From contig NZ_JAFCJS010000004.1 of the NCBI RefSeq assembly GCF_018130825.1, positions 186,001 to 250,000 of the forward strand: DNA of 64,000 bases. The letters are read 5' to 3'. The notes beneath the pieces are model-generated. The model searched no databases and was not told the DNA's origin. It worked only from the letters and a program-made list of their open reading frames with translations. The position numbers and the translations under genes are program-made. The stretch is from Bradyrhizobium liaoningense (GTDB lineage: Bacteria > Pseudomonadota > Alphaproteobacteria > Rhizobiales > Xanthobacteraceae). Positions 51,925 to 61,765 of the stretch are shown here, one piece after another (position 1 is the first letter of the stretch; each line of letters opens with the position of its first letter).

Positions 51925-52896
51925 ATGGCCCCGCAATTTACAGTTATTCGCGACACCACGCCGGATTCCTTGATTTCCAGGGGCGCCGTGGTCGCCATGG
52001 GCAATTTCGACGGGGTCCATCTCGGCCACCGGGCCGTCATCGCGGCCGCCCTGGAAATGGGCCGGACGCATGGCCGCCCTGCGCTAGCATTGACCTTCGA
52101 GCCGCACCCGCGGCGGTTTTTCAGCCCCAACACCCCGCAATTCCGCCTGACGGACGAGCGGGCCAAGCTGCGGCTTCTGGCCGGCACCGGGCTCGCCGGC
52201 GCCGTGGTCATGACCTTCGACAAGGCAAGGGCCGGCACCAGCGCGCAAGATTTCATTCACCAAGACCTGATCGGACGTCTCGGCGTCAGCGGCATCGCGG
52301 TCGGCTACGACTTCCATTTCGGCAAGGGGCGGGTCGGCTCGCCGAGCCTCCTGGTCAACGAAGCGCCCCGGCTCGGCATCGAGGTCGACGTGCAGCCCCA
52401 TGTCGATATCGACGAGCGGCCGGTCTCCTCCAGCGCGATCCGGATCGCGCTCGCCGAAGGCCAGCTCGACGAAGCCACGACCATGCTGGGCGCACCCTGG
52501 TTCATCACCGGCGAGGTGATCCACGGCGAGAAGCGCGGCCGCGACCTCGGTTACCCCACCGCCAACATCCGCCTGGACGCCAATTGCGGCCTCAAGCACG
52601 GCATCTACGCAGTGCGGGTCGGCCGCGGGCCTGGGCGCCTCGACGGCGTGGCCAGCTTCGGCCGTCGCCCGACCTTTGATAATGGCGCACCGCTGCTCGA
52701 AATCTTCCTGTTCGACTTCAAGGGCGACCTCTACGGACAGACGCTCGACTGCGCCTTCATTGGCTTCATCCGCGAGGAGCTGAAATTCGACGGTCTGGAG
52801 GCCCTGATCCGCCAGATGGACGACGATTCCGCCCGCGCCCGCACGATCCTGGCCGCCGCCCCGGACGCGTTTCCGCGGCTCGGCACGATCGATTGA
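51925..52896 (+). CDS. ribF: Bifunctional riboflavin kinase / FAD synthetase
   Basis: RibF makes FMN from riboflavin and then FAD. The 323-aa protein has the adenylyltransferase domain with VVAMGNFDGVHLGHRAVI, the second motif in DERPVSSSAIRIAL and the C-terminal kinase domain starting ITGEVIHGEKRGRDLGYPTANI. FMN it makes is the ligand of the riboswitch on ribH and cofactor for many enzymes. Its 5' end overlaps no other gene; a 230-bp gap separates it from the divergent cheY. Confidence 0.95.
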   Translation: MAPQFTVIRDTTPDSLISRGAVVAMGNFDGVHLGHRAVIAAALEMGRTHGRPALALTFEPHPRRFFSPNTPQFRLTDERAKLRLLAGTGLAGAVVMTFDKARAGTSAQDFIHQDLIGRLGVSGIAVGYDFHFGKGRVGSPSLLVNEAPRLGIEVDVQPHVDIDERPVSSSAIRIALAEGQLDEATTMLGAPWFITGEVIHGEKRGRDLGYPTANIRLDANCGLKHGIYAVRVGRGPGRLDGVASFGRRPTFDNGAPLLEIFLFDFKGDLYGQTLDCAFIGFIREELKFDGLEALIRQMDDDSARARTILAAAPDAFPRLGTID

Positions 52897-52913
52897 GGCC
52901 GAAACCGGCCCGC

Positions 52914-52943
52914 CGGACCTTTGCGCTTCGGACCTTTGCGCTT
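52914..52943 (+). repeat. 15-bp tandem repeat before ileS
   Basis: Two perfect tandem copies of CGGACCTTTGCGCTT at 52914-52928 and 52929-52943, between ribF and ileS. It may overlap the ileS promoter. The rest of the gap (52944-53113) has no gene seen. Confidence 0.7.
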
Positions 52944-53113
52944 CCCTTGGCCCCCTGCTATGGAGAGCCCATGTTTGCGCGGCGCATCATAGGGATTAGC
53001 GGCCCGGCTTCCGCCTGAGCTTTCGGCTCGGCGCAAGACCGGGATTTCGTCGTTTCACCCCCGCGATTCCAAGTCGCCATCCGTTTCCGCGCCCTTCCGA
53101 GCCAGTCATCCTC

Positions 53114-56100
53114 ATGTCCGAAAAGCCGCAAAAGTCCCAAAAGACCGAAGCCAACGACTATTCCAAAACCCTGTTCCTGCCGCAGACCGAATTCCCGATG
53201 CGCGCCGGCCTGCCGCAGCGCGAGCCGGAGATCCTGAAATACTGGAACGACATCGGCCTCTACGACAGGCTGCGCAAGGAAGCCGAGGGCCGCGCCAAAT
53301 TCGTGCTGCATGACGGCCCGCCCTACGCCAACGGCAACATCCATATCGGGCACGCGCTGAACAAGATCCTCAAGGACGTCGTGACCAAGAGCCAGCAGAT
53401 GCTCGGTTTCGACTCCAATTACGTGCCGGGCTGGGACTGCCACGGCCTGCCGATCGAATGGAAGATCGAGGAGGAGAACTACCGCAAGAAGGGCAAGCAG
53501 AAGCCCGACTTCCGCGACTCCACCGCGATGGTGGCATTCCGGAAGGAGTGCCGCGCCTATGCGACGCACTGGATCAACGTGCAGCGCGAGGAGTTCAAGC
53601 GGCTCGGCATCATCGGCGACTGGGATCATCCCTACCAGACGATGAGCTATCCGGCCGAAGCGCAGATTGCGCGCGAGCTGATGAAGTTCGCCGCCAACGG
53701 CACGCTCTATCGCGGCTCCAAGCCGGTGATGTGGAGCGTGGTCGAGAAGACTGCGCTGGCCGAGGCCGAGGTCGAGTACGAGGACTACACCTCCGACATG
53801 GTCTGGGTGAAATTCCCGGTGACCTCGCCGGCTCACGGCGTGCTGGCTTCCGCCAGCGTCGTGATCTGGACCACCACGCCGTGGACGCTGCCCGGCAACC
53901 GCGCCATCTCGTTCTCGCCGAAGATCGCCTACGGCCTCTACAAGGTGACGGATGCACCGGCGGACAATTGGGCCAGGAACGGCGATCTCCTGATCCTGGC
54001 CGAGGCGCTGGCCGCGGACGTGTTCAAGCAGGCGCGCGTCACGGCTTACGAGAAGGTGCGCGACATTCCCGGCGACACGCTGGATGCCGTCGAATGCGCC
54101 CACCCCTTGCGTGGCCTCGGCGGCGGTTACGAGTTCATCGTGCCGCTCCTCGCCGGCGAGCATGTCACCGACGACACCGGTACCGGCTTCGTGCACACCG
54201 CGCCGAGCCACGGCCGCGAGGACTTCGACGTCTGGACGGCCAACACCCGCGAGCTCGATGCGCGCGGCATCCCGACCGCGATCCCCTACACCGTCGACGA
54301 GAACGGCGCCTACACCGCACAGGCCCCCGGCTTCACCGGCAAGCGCGTGCTCAACGACAAGGGCGAGAAGGGCGATGCCAACGAGGCCGTGATCCAGGCC
54401 CTGATCGAGCGCGGCAAGCTGCTCGCGCGCGGCCGCCTCAAGCACCAATATCCGCATTCCTGGCGCTCCAAGAAGCCGGTGATCTTCCGCAACACGCCGC
54501 AATGGTTCATCGCGATGGACAAGGACATCAGCGAAGACGGCCAGGCGAAGAAGGGCGATACGCTGCGTGCCCGCGCGCTGCATGCGATCTCCGTCACGCA
54601 ATGGGTGCCGCCGTCGGGCGAGAACCGCATCAACGGCATGATCGCCAATCGTCCGGACTGGGTGATCTCGCGCCAGCGCGCCTGGGGCGTGCCGATCGCC
54701 GTGTTCGTGCGCGAGAAGGCGGACGGCTCGGCCGAGATCCTGCAGGACGAGATCGTCAACCAGCGCATCACCGAAGCCTTCATGGAGGAAGGCGCGGATG
54801 CCTGGTACATGGACGGCGCCCGTGAGCGCTTCCTGGGATCGCGCGCGGGTGAGGACTGGAAGAAGGTCGACGACATCTGCGACGTCTGGTTCGATTCCGG
54901 CTCCACGCACGCCTTCGTGCTCGAGGACCGCCAGAACTTCCCGCAGCTCGGCAACATCGTCCGCAAGGTCGACGGCGGCAACGACACCGTGATGTATCTC
55001 GAAGGCAGCGACCAGCATCGCGGCTGGTTTCACTCCTCGCTGCTGGAAAGCGCCGGCACGCGCGGCCGCGCACCCTACGACATCGTGCTCACCCACGGCT
55101 TCACGCTCGACGAGAACGGCCGCAAGATGTCGAAGTCGATCGGCAACACCGTCGAGCCGCAGAAGGTGATCAAGGATTCGGGCGCGGACATCCTGCGCCT
55201 CTGGGTCTGCGCCACCGACTATGCCGACGACCAGCGCATCGGCCCTGAGATCCTGAAGAACACCATCGAGACCTATCGCAAGCTGCGCAACACGGTCCGC
55301 TGGATGCTCGGAACGCTGCATCATTTCAAGGCGAGCGAGAAGGTCGCTCATGCCGAGATGCCAGAGCTCGAACGGCTGATGCTGCACGAGCTTGCCAAGC
55401 GGGCCGCCGTCATCCGCTCGGCTTACGCGGTGTTCGACTACAAGACCGTCGTCGCCACGCTCTCCGCTTTCCTGAACAGCGAGCTGTCGGCCTTCTACTT
55501 CGACATCCGCAAGGATACGCTGTATTGCGATCCGCCGTCCTCGCCGGCGCGCAGGGCGGCGCTGACGACGATCGATCTGTTGTGCGAGTCCGTCCTGAAG
55601 TGGCTCGCTCCGATTCTGAGCTTCACCGCCGAGGAGGCCTGGCGGATGTACAGGCCGCAGGCCGAACCGTCGGTGCATCTCACGGTTTTCCCCGATGCGA
55701 TGGACGCATTCCTCGACGACAGGCTCGCCGCGAAATGGGAGATCATCCGCGACGTCCGCCGCGTCGTCACCGGCGCGCTCGAGCTCGAACGCGCCGCCAA
55801 GAACATCGGCTCCTCGCTCGAGGCGTCGCCGGTGATCTATGTCGCCGACCGGAACGTGCTGATGACGCTGTTCGACACCGATCTGGCGGAGGTCTGCATC
55901 ACCTCGAACTACGAGGTGCGTGAGGGCGAGGCGCCGGCATCGGCGTTCCGTCTCGATGCGGTGCCCGGCGTTGCCGTCGTGGTCGAGAAGGCGGTCGGCA
56001 CAAAATGCGCCCGCTCCTGGAAGATCTCGCCGACGGTCGGCGAAGACCCCGAATATCCCGACGTCACCCCGCGCGACGCGAAGGCGCTGCGCGAATGGAA

Positions 56101-56122
56101 GGCGCTGGGGGTTGGGGTTTGA
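53114..56122 (+). CDS. ileS: Isoleucine-tRNA ligase
   Basis: The 1002-aa class I synthetase has HIGH at residues 77-80 ([10 protein letters not shown]), the Ile editing domain with [12 protein letters not shown], the KMSKS loop at residues 671-675 ([10 protein letters not shown]) and a C-terminal tRNA-binding region. The C-terminal zinc knuckle of E. coli IleRS is degenerate: only the first Cys of its four ligands remains (TKCARSWKI). It is followed by a dispersed repeat and lspA. Confidence 0.95.
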   Translation: MSEKPQKSQKTEANDYSKTLFLPQTEFPMRAGLPQREPEILKYWNDIGLYDRLRKEAEGRAKFVLHDGPPYANGNIHIGHALNKILKDVVTKSQQMLGFDSNYVPGWDCHGLPIEWKIEEENYRKKGKQKPDFRDSTAMVAFRKECRAYATHWINVQREEFKRLGIIGDWDHPYQTMSYPAEAQIARELMKFAANGTLYRGSKPVMWSVVEKTALAEAEVEYEDYTSDMVWVKFPVTSPAHGVLASASVVIWTTTPWTLPGNRAISFSPKIAYGLYKVTDAPADNWARNGDLLILAEALAADVFKQARVTAYEKVRDIPGDTLDAVECAHPLRGLGGGYEFIVPLLAGEHVTDDTGTGFVHTAPSHGREDFDVWTANTRELDARGIPTAIPYTVDENGAYTAQAPGFTGKRVLNDKGEKGDANEAVIQALIERGKLLARGRLKHQYPHSWRSKKPVIFRNTPQWFIAMDKDISEDGQAKKGDTLRARALHAISVTQWVPPSGENRINGMIANRPDWVISRQRAWGVPIAVFVREKADGSAEILQDEIVNQRITEAFMEEGADAWYMDGARERFLGSRAGEDWKKVDDICDVWFDSGSTHAFVLEDRQNFPQLGNIVRKVDGGNDTVMYLEGSDQHRGWFHSSLLESAGTRGRAPYDIVLTHGFTLDENGRKMSKSIGNTVEPQKVIKDSGADILRLWVCATDYADDQRIGPEILKNTIETYRKLRNTVRWMLGTLHHFKASEKVAHAEMPELERLMLHELAKRAAVIRSAYAVFDYKTVVATLSAFLNSELSAFYFDIRKDTLYCDPPSSPARRAALTTIDLLCESVLKWLAPILSFTAEEAWRMYRPQAEPSVHLTVFPDAMDAFLDDRLAAKWEIIRDVRRVVTGALELERAAKNIGSSLEASPVIYVADRNVLMTLFDTDLAEVCITSNYEVREGEAPASAFRLDAVPGVAVVVEKAVGTKCARSWKISPTVGEDPEYPDVTPRDAKALREWKALGVGV

Positions 56123-56128
56123 TCTAGC

Positions 56129-56250
56129 GTCGTCCTGGCGAAAGCCAGGACCCATAACCACCGTCGCAAGTTGCAACGAAGGCTGATGACCACGAGTCCC
56201 TCAAACAACGACCGCCTGGGGTTATGGGTCCTGGCCTTCGCCAGGACGAC
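56129..56250. repeat. GTCGTCCTGGCGAAAGCCAGGAC inverted repeat
   Basis: Ends are GTCGTCCTGGCG / CCAGGACGAC, with a second pair CAGGACCCATAACC / GGGTTATGGGTCCTGG inside. It lies between ileS and lspA and is related to 26470 and 27961. It may lie in one transcript with both genes. Confidence 0.8.
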
Positions 56251-56277
56251 GGCGGACAATGTGGCGACGGCATTGGC

Positions 56278-56772
56278 ATGACCCCCCTCCGCGCCGGCAT
56301 CATCACGGCCGTGGTCACGGTCATCCTCGACCAGGCCTCAAAGCTCTGGCTGCTCAACGTGTTCGACCTCGCCCGGCTCGGCGTGGTGAAGGTGACGCCG
56401 TTCTTCGACCTGGTGCTGGCCTGGAACATCGGCATCAGCTTCGGCTGGCTCCAGAACGACGGCCAGGCGGCGCAGATCGCGCTGATGGCGGTCAAGGCCA
56501 TTGCGGTGGTCGCGCTGGCGATCTGGATGGCCCGGTCGCACACCGTGCTCGCCACGATCGCGCTCGGGCTGATCATCGGGGGCGCCATCGGCAACGGCAT
56601 CGACCGCCTAGCCTATGGCGCGGTGGTCGATTTCGCCCTGTTTCACATCGAAATCGGCGGAAATACCTATAATTGGTACGTGTTTAATCTCGCGGACGTG
56701 GCCATCGTTGCTGGGGTGGCGGCGCTATTGTATGATTCCTTCCTGGGGGTACCCGCCGCAAAAGCGCCCTGA
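56278..56772 (+). CDS. lspA: Lipoprotein signal peptidase
   Basis: LspA removes the signal peptide from lipidated prolipoproteins in the inner membrane. The 164-aa protein has four hydrophobic helices, the motif GNGIDRLAYGAVVDF with the first catalytic Asp and FNLADVAI with the second. The start MTPLRAGIITAVV was chosen; an upstream in-frame ATG lies in a repeat. It completes the lipoprotein pathway with lgt in the same window. Confidence 0.94.
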   Translation: MTPLRAGIITAVVTVILDQASKLWLLNVFDLARLGVVKVTPFFDLVLAWNIGISFGWLQNDGQAAQIALMAVKAIAVVALAIWMARSHTVLATIALGLIIGGAIGNGIDRLAYGAVVDFALFHIEIGGNTYNWYVFNLADVAIVAGVAALLYDSFLGVPAAKAP

Positions 56773-56868
56773 TCCCGGCCGATACGACCGGCACGTGGAA
56801 CCTTGCTTTTGCGAGGGTTTAAGCCGCGAGCGAGCGGCAAACTGCCACAATTTGGAACAGGTACAGTG

Positions 56869-57597
56869 ATGCGCAGCTCGAAGACCAGCGGTTCGATGGT
56901 TCGCGATGCCCGGTTGGGGTTCTGGCGAGCATTGAAATTATCCGCCGTCGCGGTCGGCATCGGTCTCGTCATGTCGGCAGGCGCGGCCCGCGCCGGCGAC
57001 GACGGCGACGATGACGATGACATGACCTTCGAAGAGAAGCTCATCGACAACCTGATGTCCGGCATCGGCGCCAAGAGCATGGAGAAGAAGGGTATCGAGT
57101 ACCGCGAGCGCTCGCCGCTGGTGGTGCCGCCCAAGCTCGACCTGCCGCCGCCCGCCGGAACCGAAGCCAAGAACGCGCCGAACTGGCCGAAGGACCCCGA
57201 CGAGAAGCGCCGCAAGGAAGCGATCGCCCAGCGGAAAAAGGCCGTCAAGGCGACGGAGAGCTGGCAGGCTGCCCGGCCGCTGACGCCCGCCGAGATGAAG
57301 GCCGGCCAGGTCGCCGCCCCGGAACGCACGAGCAATGACCCGATCCAGCCGGGCACCAACGGCAACCCCTCGCTCAGCCCCGCCCAGCTCGGTTTCTCCG
57401 GCGGTCTGTGGAACATGATGAAGGGCGGCAACGGCTCCGAAGAAAAGAAGTTCGAGTCGGAGCCGCCGCGCCAGTCGCTGGTCGAGCCGCCGCCGGGCTA
57501 CCAGACGCCGTCGCCGAACTACGCCTATGGCGCCGGGCCGGACAAGTCGCGGCGGACCTATTTCGACATCATGTCGGGCAAGGACAAGGAACAATAG
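56869..57597 (+). CDS. Exported acidic protein of unknown function, 242 aa
   Basis: The protein has a long N-terminal signal peptide (about residues 1-42, ending GAARAG). It is followed by a run of Asp (GDDGDDDDDMTFEEKLID), a Pro-rich, Lys-rich middle region and a C-terminal part with PPPGYQTPSPNYAYG. It appears mostly disordered and periplasmic. I do not recognise the family. It is located between lspA and the M16 peptidases and could be a periplasmic partner, but nothing shows this. Confidence 0.7.
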   Translation: MRSSKTSGSMVRDARLGFWRALKLSAVAVGIGLVMSAGAARAGDDGDDDDDMTFEEKLIDNLMSGIGAKSMEKKGIEYRERSPLVVPPKLDLPPPAGTEAKNAPNWPKDPDEKRRKEAIAQRKKAVKATESWQAARPLTPAEMKAGQVAAPERTSNDPIQPGTNGNPSLSPAQLGFSGGLWNMMKGGNGSEEKKFESEPPRQSLVEPPPGYQTPSPNYAYGAGPDKSRRTYFDIMSGKDKEQ

Positions 57598-57802
57598 CGT
57601 TCCTCGTCCGTCGCAACATCCCGATAGACGCCAATCCGGCGCCGGCGGCGGCTGCACGCCGGACGCGGTCTATAAATTGCCTATCAGTAACTTGCCTAAG
57701 CGTTGAGTTCTCTGCTTCGTGACGCGAAGCCTCAGCCGCACGGTATACCATGCCGTGCCCTCCGAGCCGGACATCCGGGCTCGGCCTGTCATAAGGATCA
57801 TG

Positions 57803-59194
57803 ATGTCCGCTAACCGATCGGCTGCCTGCCTCCTTGCCGTGCTGCTTTCGACCAGTGTCCTGTCGGCCGGCCCCGCCGTTGCCCAGACCACGGTGACATC
57901 GGCACCACCCGCCAGCTTCACGCTCAGCAATGGCATGCAGGTCGTGGTCATTCCGGACCACCGCACGCCCGTGGTCACCGAGATGATCTGGTACAAGGTC
58001 GGCTCGGCCGACGAGACGCCGGGCAAATCCGGGCTCGCGCATTTCCTCGAGCACCTGATGTTCAAGGGCACCTCGAAGCATCCGGTCGGCGAATTCTCCC
58101 AGACCGTGCTTCGCGTCGGCGGCAACGAGAACGCCTCGACGTCGGTCGACTACACCAACTATTACCAGCGGGTGCCGAAAGAGCAGCTGCCGACCATGAT
58201 GGAGTTCGAGGCCGATCGCATGACCGGCCTGATCCTCAAGGACGAGAACGTGCTGCCCGAACGCGACGTGGTGCTCGAAGAGTACAACATGCGCGTCGCC
58301 AACAATCCCGAGGCGCGGCTCAACGAGCAGATCATGGCCGCGCTCTATCTCAATCATCCCTATGGCCGGCCGGTGATCGGTTGGCACCAGGAGATCGAGA
58401 AGCTCGATCGCGAGGATGCGCTGGCCTTCTACCGCCGCTTCTACGCGCCGAACAACGCGATCCTGGTGATCGCCGGCGACGTCGAGGCCGCAGACATTCG
58501 CCCGCTGGTCGAGCGCAATTTCGGCTCCATCCCGGCCCAGCCCGCGATCCCGGCCCGCCGTGTCCGCCCGCAGGAGCCGGAGCCGGCCGCCCCGCGCACC
58601 GTCACGCTGGCCGACCCGCGCGTCGAGCAGCCGAGCCTGCGCCGCTATTATCTGGCGCCCTCCGCAACCACGGCCGCAGCCGGCGAGAGCGCGGCCCTCG
58701 ACGTGCTGGCGCAGTTGATGGGCAGCGGCAGCAATTCCTACCTCTACCGCGCCCTCGTCGTCGACAAGCCGCTCGCAGTCTCCGCCAGCGCCAGCTATTC
58801 GAGCATCTCGCTCGACCCGACCCAGTTCGCGATCTCGGCCGCGCCCAAACCCGGCGTCAGCTTCGCCGAGGTCGAGCAGGCGGTCGACGGCGTCATTGCC
58901 GACATCGCGCAGAACCCGATCCGCGCCGAGGATCTGGAGCGCGTGAAGACCCAGCTCATTGCCGAGGCGATCTACGCCCAGGACAATCAGGCCGTGCTGG
59001 CGCGCTGGTATGGTGGCGCGCTGACCACGGGCCTGTCGATCGAGGACATCAGGAGCTGGCCCGACCGCATTCGCGCGGTCACCGCCGAGCAGGTGCGCGC
59101 CGTCGCGCAGAAATGGCTCGAGAAGAAGCGCTCGGTGACGGGCTATCTGATCAAGGACACTACAGCCGCCAAGCGCGAGGAGAAGCGTTCGTGA
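57803..59194 (+). CDS. M16 zinc metallopeptidase, catalytic subunit
   Basis: M16 peptidases cut small peptides in a clam-shaped chamber. The 463-aa protein has a signal peptide (residues 1-28, ending GPAVAQ) and the inverted zinc motif HFLEH at residues 80-84, with the distal Glu in RDVVLEEYNMR. AAGG is six bases upstream of this ATG, which supports the start over alternatives one or more codons earlier. The stop overlaps the GTG of the second M16 gene, so the catalytic and regulatory subunits are coupled, as in the two-subunit M16B peptidases. Confidence 0.92.
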   Translation: MSANRSAACLLAVLLSTSVLSAGPAVAQTTVTSAPPASFTLSNGMQVVVIPDHRTPVVTEMIWYKVGSADETPGKSGLAHFLEHLMFKGTSKHPVGEFSQTVLRVGGNENASTSVDYTNYYQRVPKEQLPTMMEFEADRMTGLILKDENVLPERDVVLEEYNMRVANNPEARLNEQIMAALYLNHPYGRPVIGWHQEIEKLDREDALAFYRRFYAPNNAILVIAGDVEAADIRPLVERNFGSIPAQPAIPARRVRPQEPEPAAPRTVTLADPRVEQPSLRRYYLAPSATTAAAGESAALDVLAQLMGSGSNSYLYRALVVDKPLAVSASASYSSISLDPTQFAISAAPKPGVSFAEVEQAVDGVIADIAQNPIRAEDLERVKTQLIAEAIYAQDNQAVLARWYGGALTTGLSIEDIRSWPDRIRAVTAEQVRAVAQKWLEKKRSVTGYLIKDTTAAKREEKRS

Positions 59195-60561
59195 CCTATC
59201 CCTTCCTTCGCGCAAGACACTTCGCACTGTCCCTCGCCACCGGCGCGGCGCTCGCGCTCGCCACGATCTCGCCGTCGCAGGCGGCCGCAAAGATCCAGCG
59301 CCTGGTCTCGCCCGGCGGCATCGAGGCCTGGTTCGTGCAGGACGCGACCGTGCCGCTGATCGCCATGGAATATTCCTTTGCCGGCGGCTCGTCCCAGGAT
59401 CCCAAGGACAAGTCGGGCGTCGCCAATCTGGTCGGCGACCTGCTCGACGAGGGCTCCGGCGATCTCGACTCCAAGACCTTCCACGAGCGGCTCGACCGCC
59501 GCGCCATCGAGCTCTCCTTCAGCGCCAGCCGCGACAGCTTCCGCGGCAGCCTGCGCATGCTGCGCGACAACAAGGACGAGGCCTTCGACCTGCTCAGGAT
59601 GGCGTTGACCTCGCCGCATTTCGACACCGTCGACGTCGAGCGCATCCGCTCCCAGGTTCTCTCCGGCCTGCGTCGCGAGACCACCAATCCGTCATCGCTG
59701 GCGAGCCGCAAGTTCCTCGAGGTCGCCTTCGGCGATCATCCCTATGGCCGGCAGAGCAACGGCACGCTGGACAGCGTGCCGACCATCACGGTCGCCGACC
59801 TCAAGGATTATGTCGGCCGCGTGCTCGCCAGGGACGGGCTGAAAGTCGCTGTTGTCGGCGACGTCGATCCGGCGACGCTCGGCAAGCTGCTCGACCACAC
59901 GTTCGGCAGCCTGCCTGCCAAGGCCAATCTCGTGCCGGTGCCCGACGTCGACGCGGCCAAGCCGCCGCAGCGCGCCTTCGTGCCGCTCGACGTGCCGCAG
60001 ACCGTGATCACCTTCGGCGGCCCCGGCGTGAAGCGCAGCGACCCCAACTTCATGGCGGCCTATGTCGTCAACCACATCCTGGGCGGCGGCGGACTGTCCT
60101 CGCGGCTCTATCGCGAGGTCCGCGAGAAGCGAGGCCTCGCCTATTCGGTGTTCGAATCCCTGCTGTGGATGGAGCATTCGGCGGTCTTCATCGGCAATAC
60201 CGGCACCCGCGCCGACCGCGCCGGCGATACCATCGACGCCATCGAGAAGGAGGTACGCCGCATCGCCGAGGAGGGCCCGACGCAGAAGGAGCTCGACGAG
60301 GCCAAATCCTACCTCAAGGGCTCGCAGATGCTGGCGCTCGACACCTCCTCCAAGCAGGCGCAGGCGCTGCTGCAGTACCAGCAGGACAAGCTGCCGATCG
60401 ACTACATCGAAAGGCGCAATGCCATTGTCGATGCGGTGACGCTGGACGACGCCAAGGCGGCCGCCAAGCGGCTCTGGGGCCAGGGCCTGCTGACGGTCGT
60501 CGTCGGCCGCGCCCCGCAGGCCGCCGCGCAGCCCGCGGCCACGGCGCCCAAGTCCAATTAG
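59191..60561 (+). CDS. M16 peptidase, inactive partner subunit
   Basis: The 456-aa protein, starting with GTG, has a signal peptide (residues 1-29, ending PSQAAA) and two M16 domains but no HxxEH: the aligned place reads VANLVGDLLDEG. The second domain shows GGGGLSSRLYREVREKRGLAYSV, the usual M16 C-terminal motif. It probably forms a heterodimer with the upstream active subunit, as in mitochondrial processing peptidase. The overlapping GTGA start supports equal amounts. Confidence 0.9.
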   Translation: MTYPFLRARHFALSLATGAALALATISPSQAAAKIQRLVSPGGIEAWFVQDATVPLIAMEYSFAGGSSQDPKDKSGVANLVGDLLDEGSGDLDSKTFHERLDRRAIELSFSASRDSFRGSLRMLRDNKDEAFDLLRMALTSPHFDTVDVERIRSQVLSGLRRETTNPSSLASRKFLEVAFGDHPYGRQSNGTLDSVPTITVADLKDYVGRVLARDGLKVAVVGDVDPATLGKLLDHTFGSLPAKANLVPVPDVDAAKPPQRAFVPLDVPQTVITFGGPGVKRSDPNFMAAYVVNHILGGGGLSSRLYREVREKRGLAYSVFESLLWMEHSAVFIGNTGTRADRAGDTIDAIEKEVRRIAEEGPTQKELDEAKSYLKGSQMLALDTSSKQAQALLQYQQDKLPIDYIERRNAIVDAVTLDDAKAAAKRLWGQGLLTVVVGRAPQAAAQPAATAPKSN

Positions 60562-60595
60562 CAGTCGAACTGACCGCTTCTCCATACGCTTCCTG

Positions 60596-60622
60596 AAATG
60601 GCCGGGCTCGCCCCGGCCATTT
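60596..60622. terminator. Hairpin after the M16 gene pair
   Basis: A perfect 11-bp stem AAATGGCCGGG / CCCGGCCATTT with a 5-nt loop lies 34 bp after the stop. It is followed by GCGTTTTC. A terminator or processing site is likely. Confidence 0.6.
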
Positions 60623-60693
60623 GCGTTTTCCATGAGCGCCATTGCCGAACATGGATGTCCGCGATATGTCCGGGCATCACGAATGGTGCCATC

Positions 60694-61110
60694 ATGCTGC
60701 GGATATCCCGCGATCTCGTCATCGACGAGGACGACATCGAGATCGGCTTCGTCCGCGCCTCCGGCCCGGGCGGGCAGAACGTCAACAAGGTCGCGACCTC
60801 GGCCCAGTTGCGCTTCGACACGCGCAAGCTGACCTTGCCCGAAGATGCGGCGCTGCGCCTCGCCCGCATCGCCGGCCAGCGCATGACCAAGGAGGGCGTC
60901 ATCGTGATCCACGCCCAGCGCTTCCGCACCCAGGAGCGCAACCGCCAGGACGCCATCGACCGCCTCGTCGAGATCCTCAAGGAAGCGATGGTGCGGCCGA
61001 CGCCGCGGCGCGCAACGCGGCCGACCTTCGCCTCCAAGCAGCGCCGGCTCGAAGGCAAGAAGCGCCGCAGTGACGTCAAGGCCGGACGCGGCGGCCGCTT
61101 CGACGACTAA
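60694..61110 (+). CDS. arfB: Ribosome rescue hydrolase ArfB
   Basis: ArfB (YaeJ) hydrolyses peptidyl-tRNA on ribosomes stalled at the end of non-stop mRNA. The 138-aa protein has the release-factor GGQ motif in SGPGGQNVNKV at residues 24-34 and a basic C-terminal tail (about residues 105-138, rich in Arg and Lys) that enters the mRNA channel. The start MLRISRDLVIDEDD was chosen over an in-frame ATG at 60598. Confidence 0.95.
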   Translation: MLRISRDLVIDEDDIEIGFVRASGPGGQNVNKVATSAQLRFDTRKLTLPEDAALRLARIAGQRMTKEGVIVIHAQRFRTQERNRQDAIDRLVEILKEAMVRPTPRRATRPTFASKQRRLEGKKRRSDVKAGRGGRFDD

Positions 61111-61114
61111 CAGG

Positions 61115-61150
61115 CGCGGCAAAAAACTCCGGCCGCAAGGCGACCGGAGC
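61115..61150 (-). terminator. Rho-independent terminator between arfB and exported protein gene
   Basis: A hairpin (CTCCGGcCGC / GCGaCCGGAG) is flanked by A6 on the plus strand. On the minus strand it is followed by T6, so it mainly ends the minus-strand gene; CTTTG on the other side may serve arfB. Confidence 0.7.
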
Positions 61151-61170
61151 TTTGCCGGTTTACCCGCTGA

Positions 61171-61479
61171 CTAGTAACGCTTGGACGGGGCTGCGCCGCC
61201 CGTCGCGGCATCGTCGGCCGTTCCCTTGCGCGCAGCGCTGCCCGTGGTGCCGACCGCGCCTCGGGTAGACTTGGTTGACTTCATGCCGGCCTTCTCGCCC
61301 GCTGCGCCCGGCTGAGCATTCATCTCCTCATCTTCGCCGACTGCCGCGCCGCCCTGCATGGGCTTGCTTTGCACGGTGCCGCCAGGCCTGGCGCCCGACG
61401 ACGTCCCTTGCGCGAGAACGGGCGTCGCAATGAGGGCCGCGAGAGCGCATGCGATTGCAGAGGTCTTCACCAACTTCAT
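61171..61479 (-). CDS. Small exported protein of unknown function, 102 aa
   Basis: The protein begins MKLVKTSAIACALAALIATP, a Sec signal peptide ending at VLAQ. The mature part is low-complexity, rich in Gly, Ala, Ser, Thr and Lys, and seems disordered. It is divergent from the cytochrome gene, with a 286-bp shared upstream region that contains a TTTCGCGG direct repeat. Function unknown. Confidence 0.65.
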   Translation of the reverse strand: MKLVKTSAIACALAALIATPVLAQGTSSGARPGGTVQSKPMQGGAAVGEDEEMNAQPGAAGEKAGMKSTKSTRGAVGTTGSAARKGTADDAATGGAAPSKRY

Positions 61480-61765
61480 CCATTATCTCCTGGATTTTTT
61501 CGCGATGAACGGATCGGCTGCCTTCTGCGCCGTTCGCCTGCACCGGACCGGTTCATCGCGTAGAGAGTTCGAACGGCGCGTTGGTGATGCAAGCCGCGTC
61601 GTGTGGTGATCGTTTAGGGTTTTCGCGGCGGTTTCGCGGAATTGTGCTCCGCATATAAGGCAGCGCGGAACACCACACGCCACAAGCATCCACGCACGCA
61701 GCGAAACAGCCCGCTACTACCACCGCATGTTTGGCCGCGCCTAGTGTTTGCGCACGTTGTTGCAG

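Noticed and set aside
52958-56176. Very long open frame (over 1000 codons) on the minus strand opposite ileS
   Set aside because: It is a mirror of the high third-position GC of ileS. It has no start context, no domain and strongly biased Arg/Gly/Asp/Ala composition, so it is not a gene.
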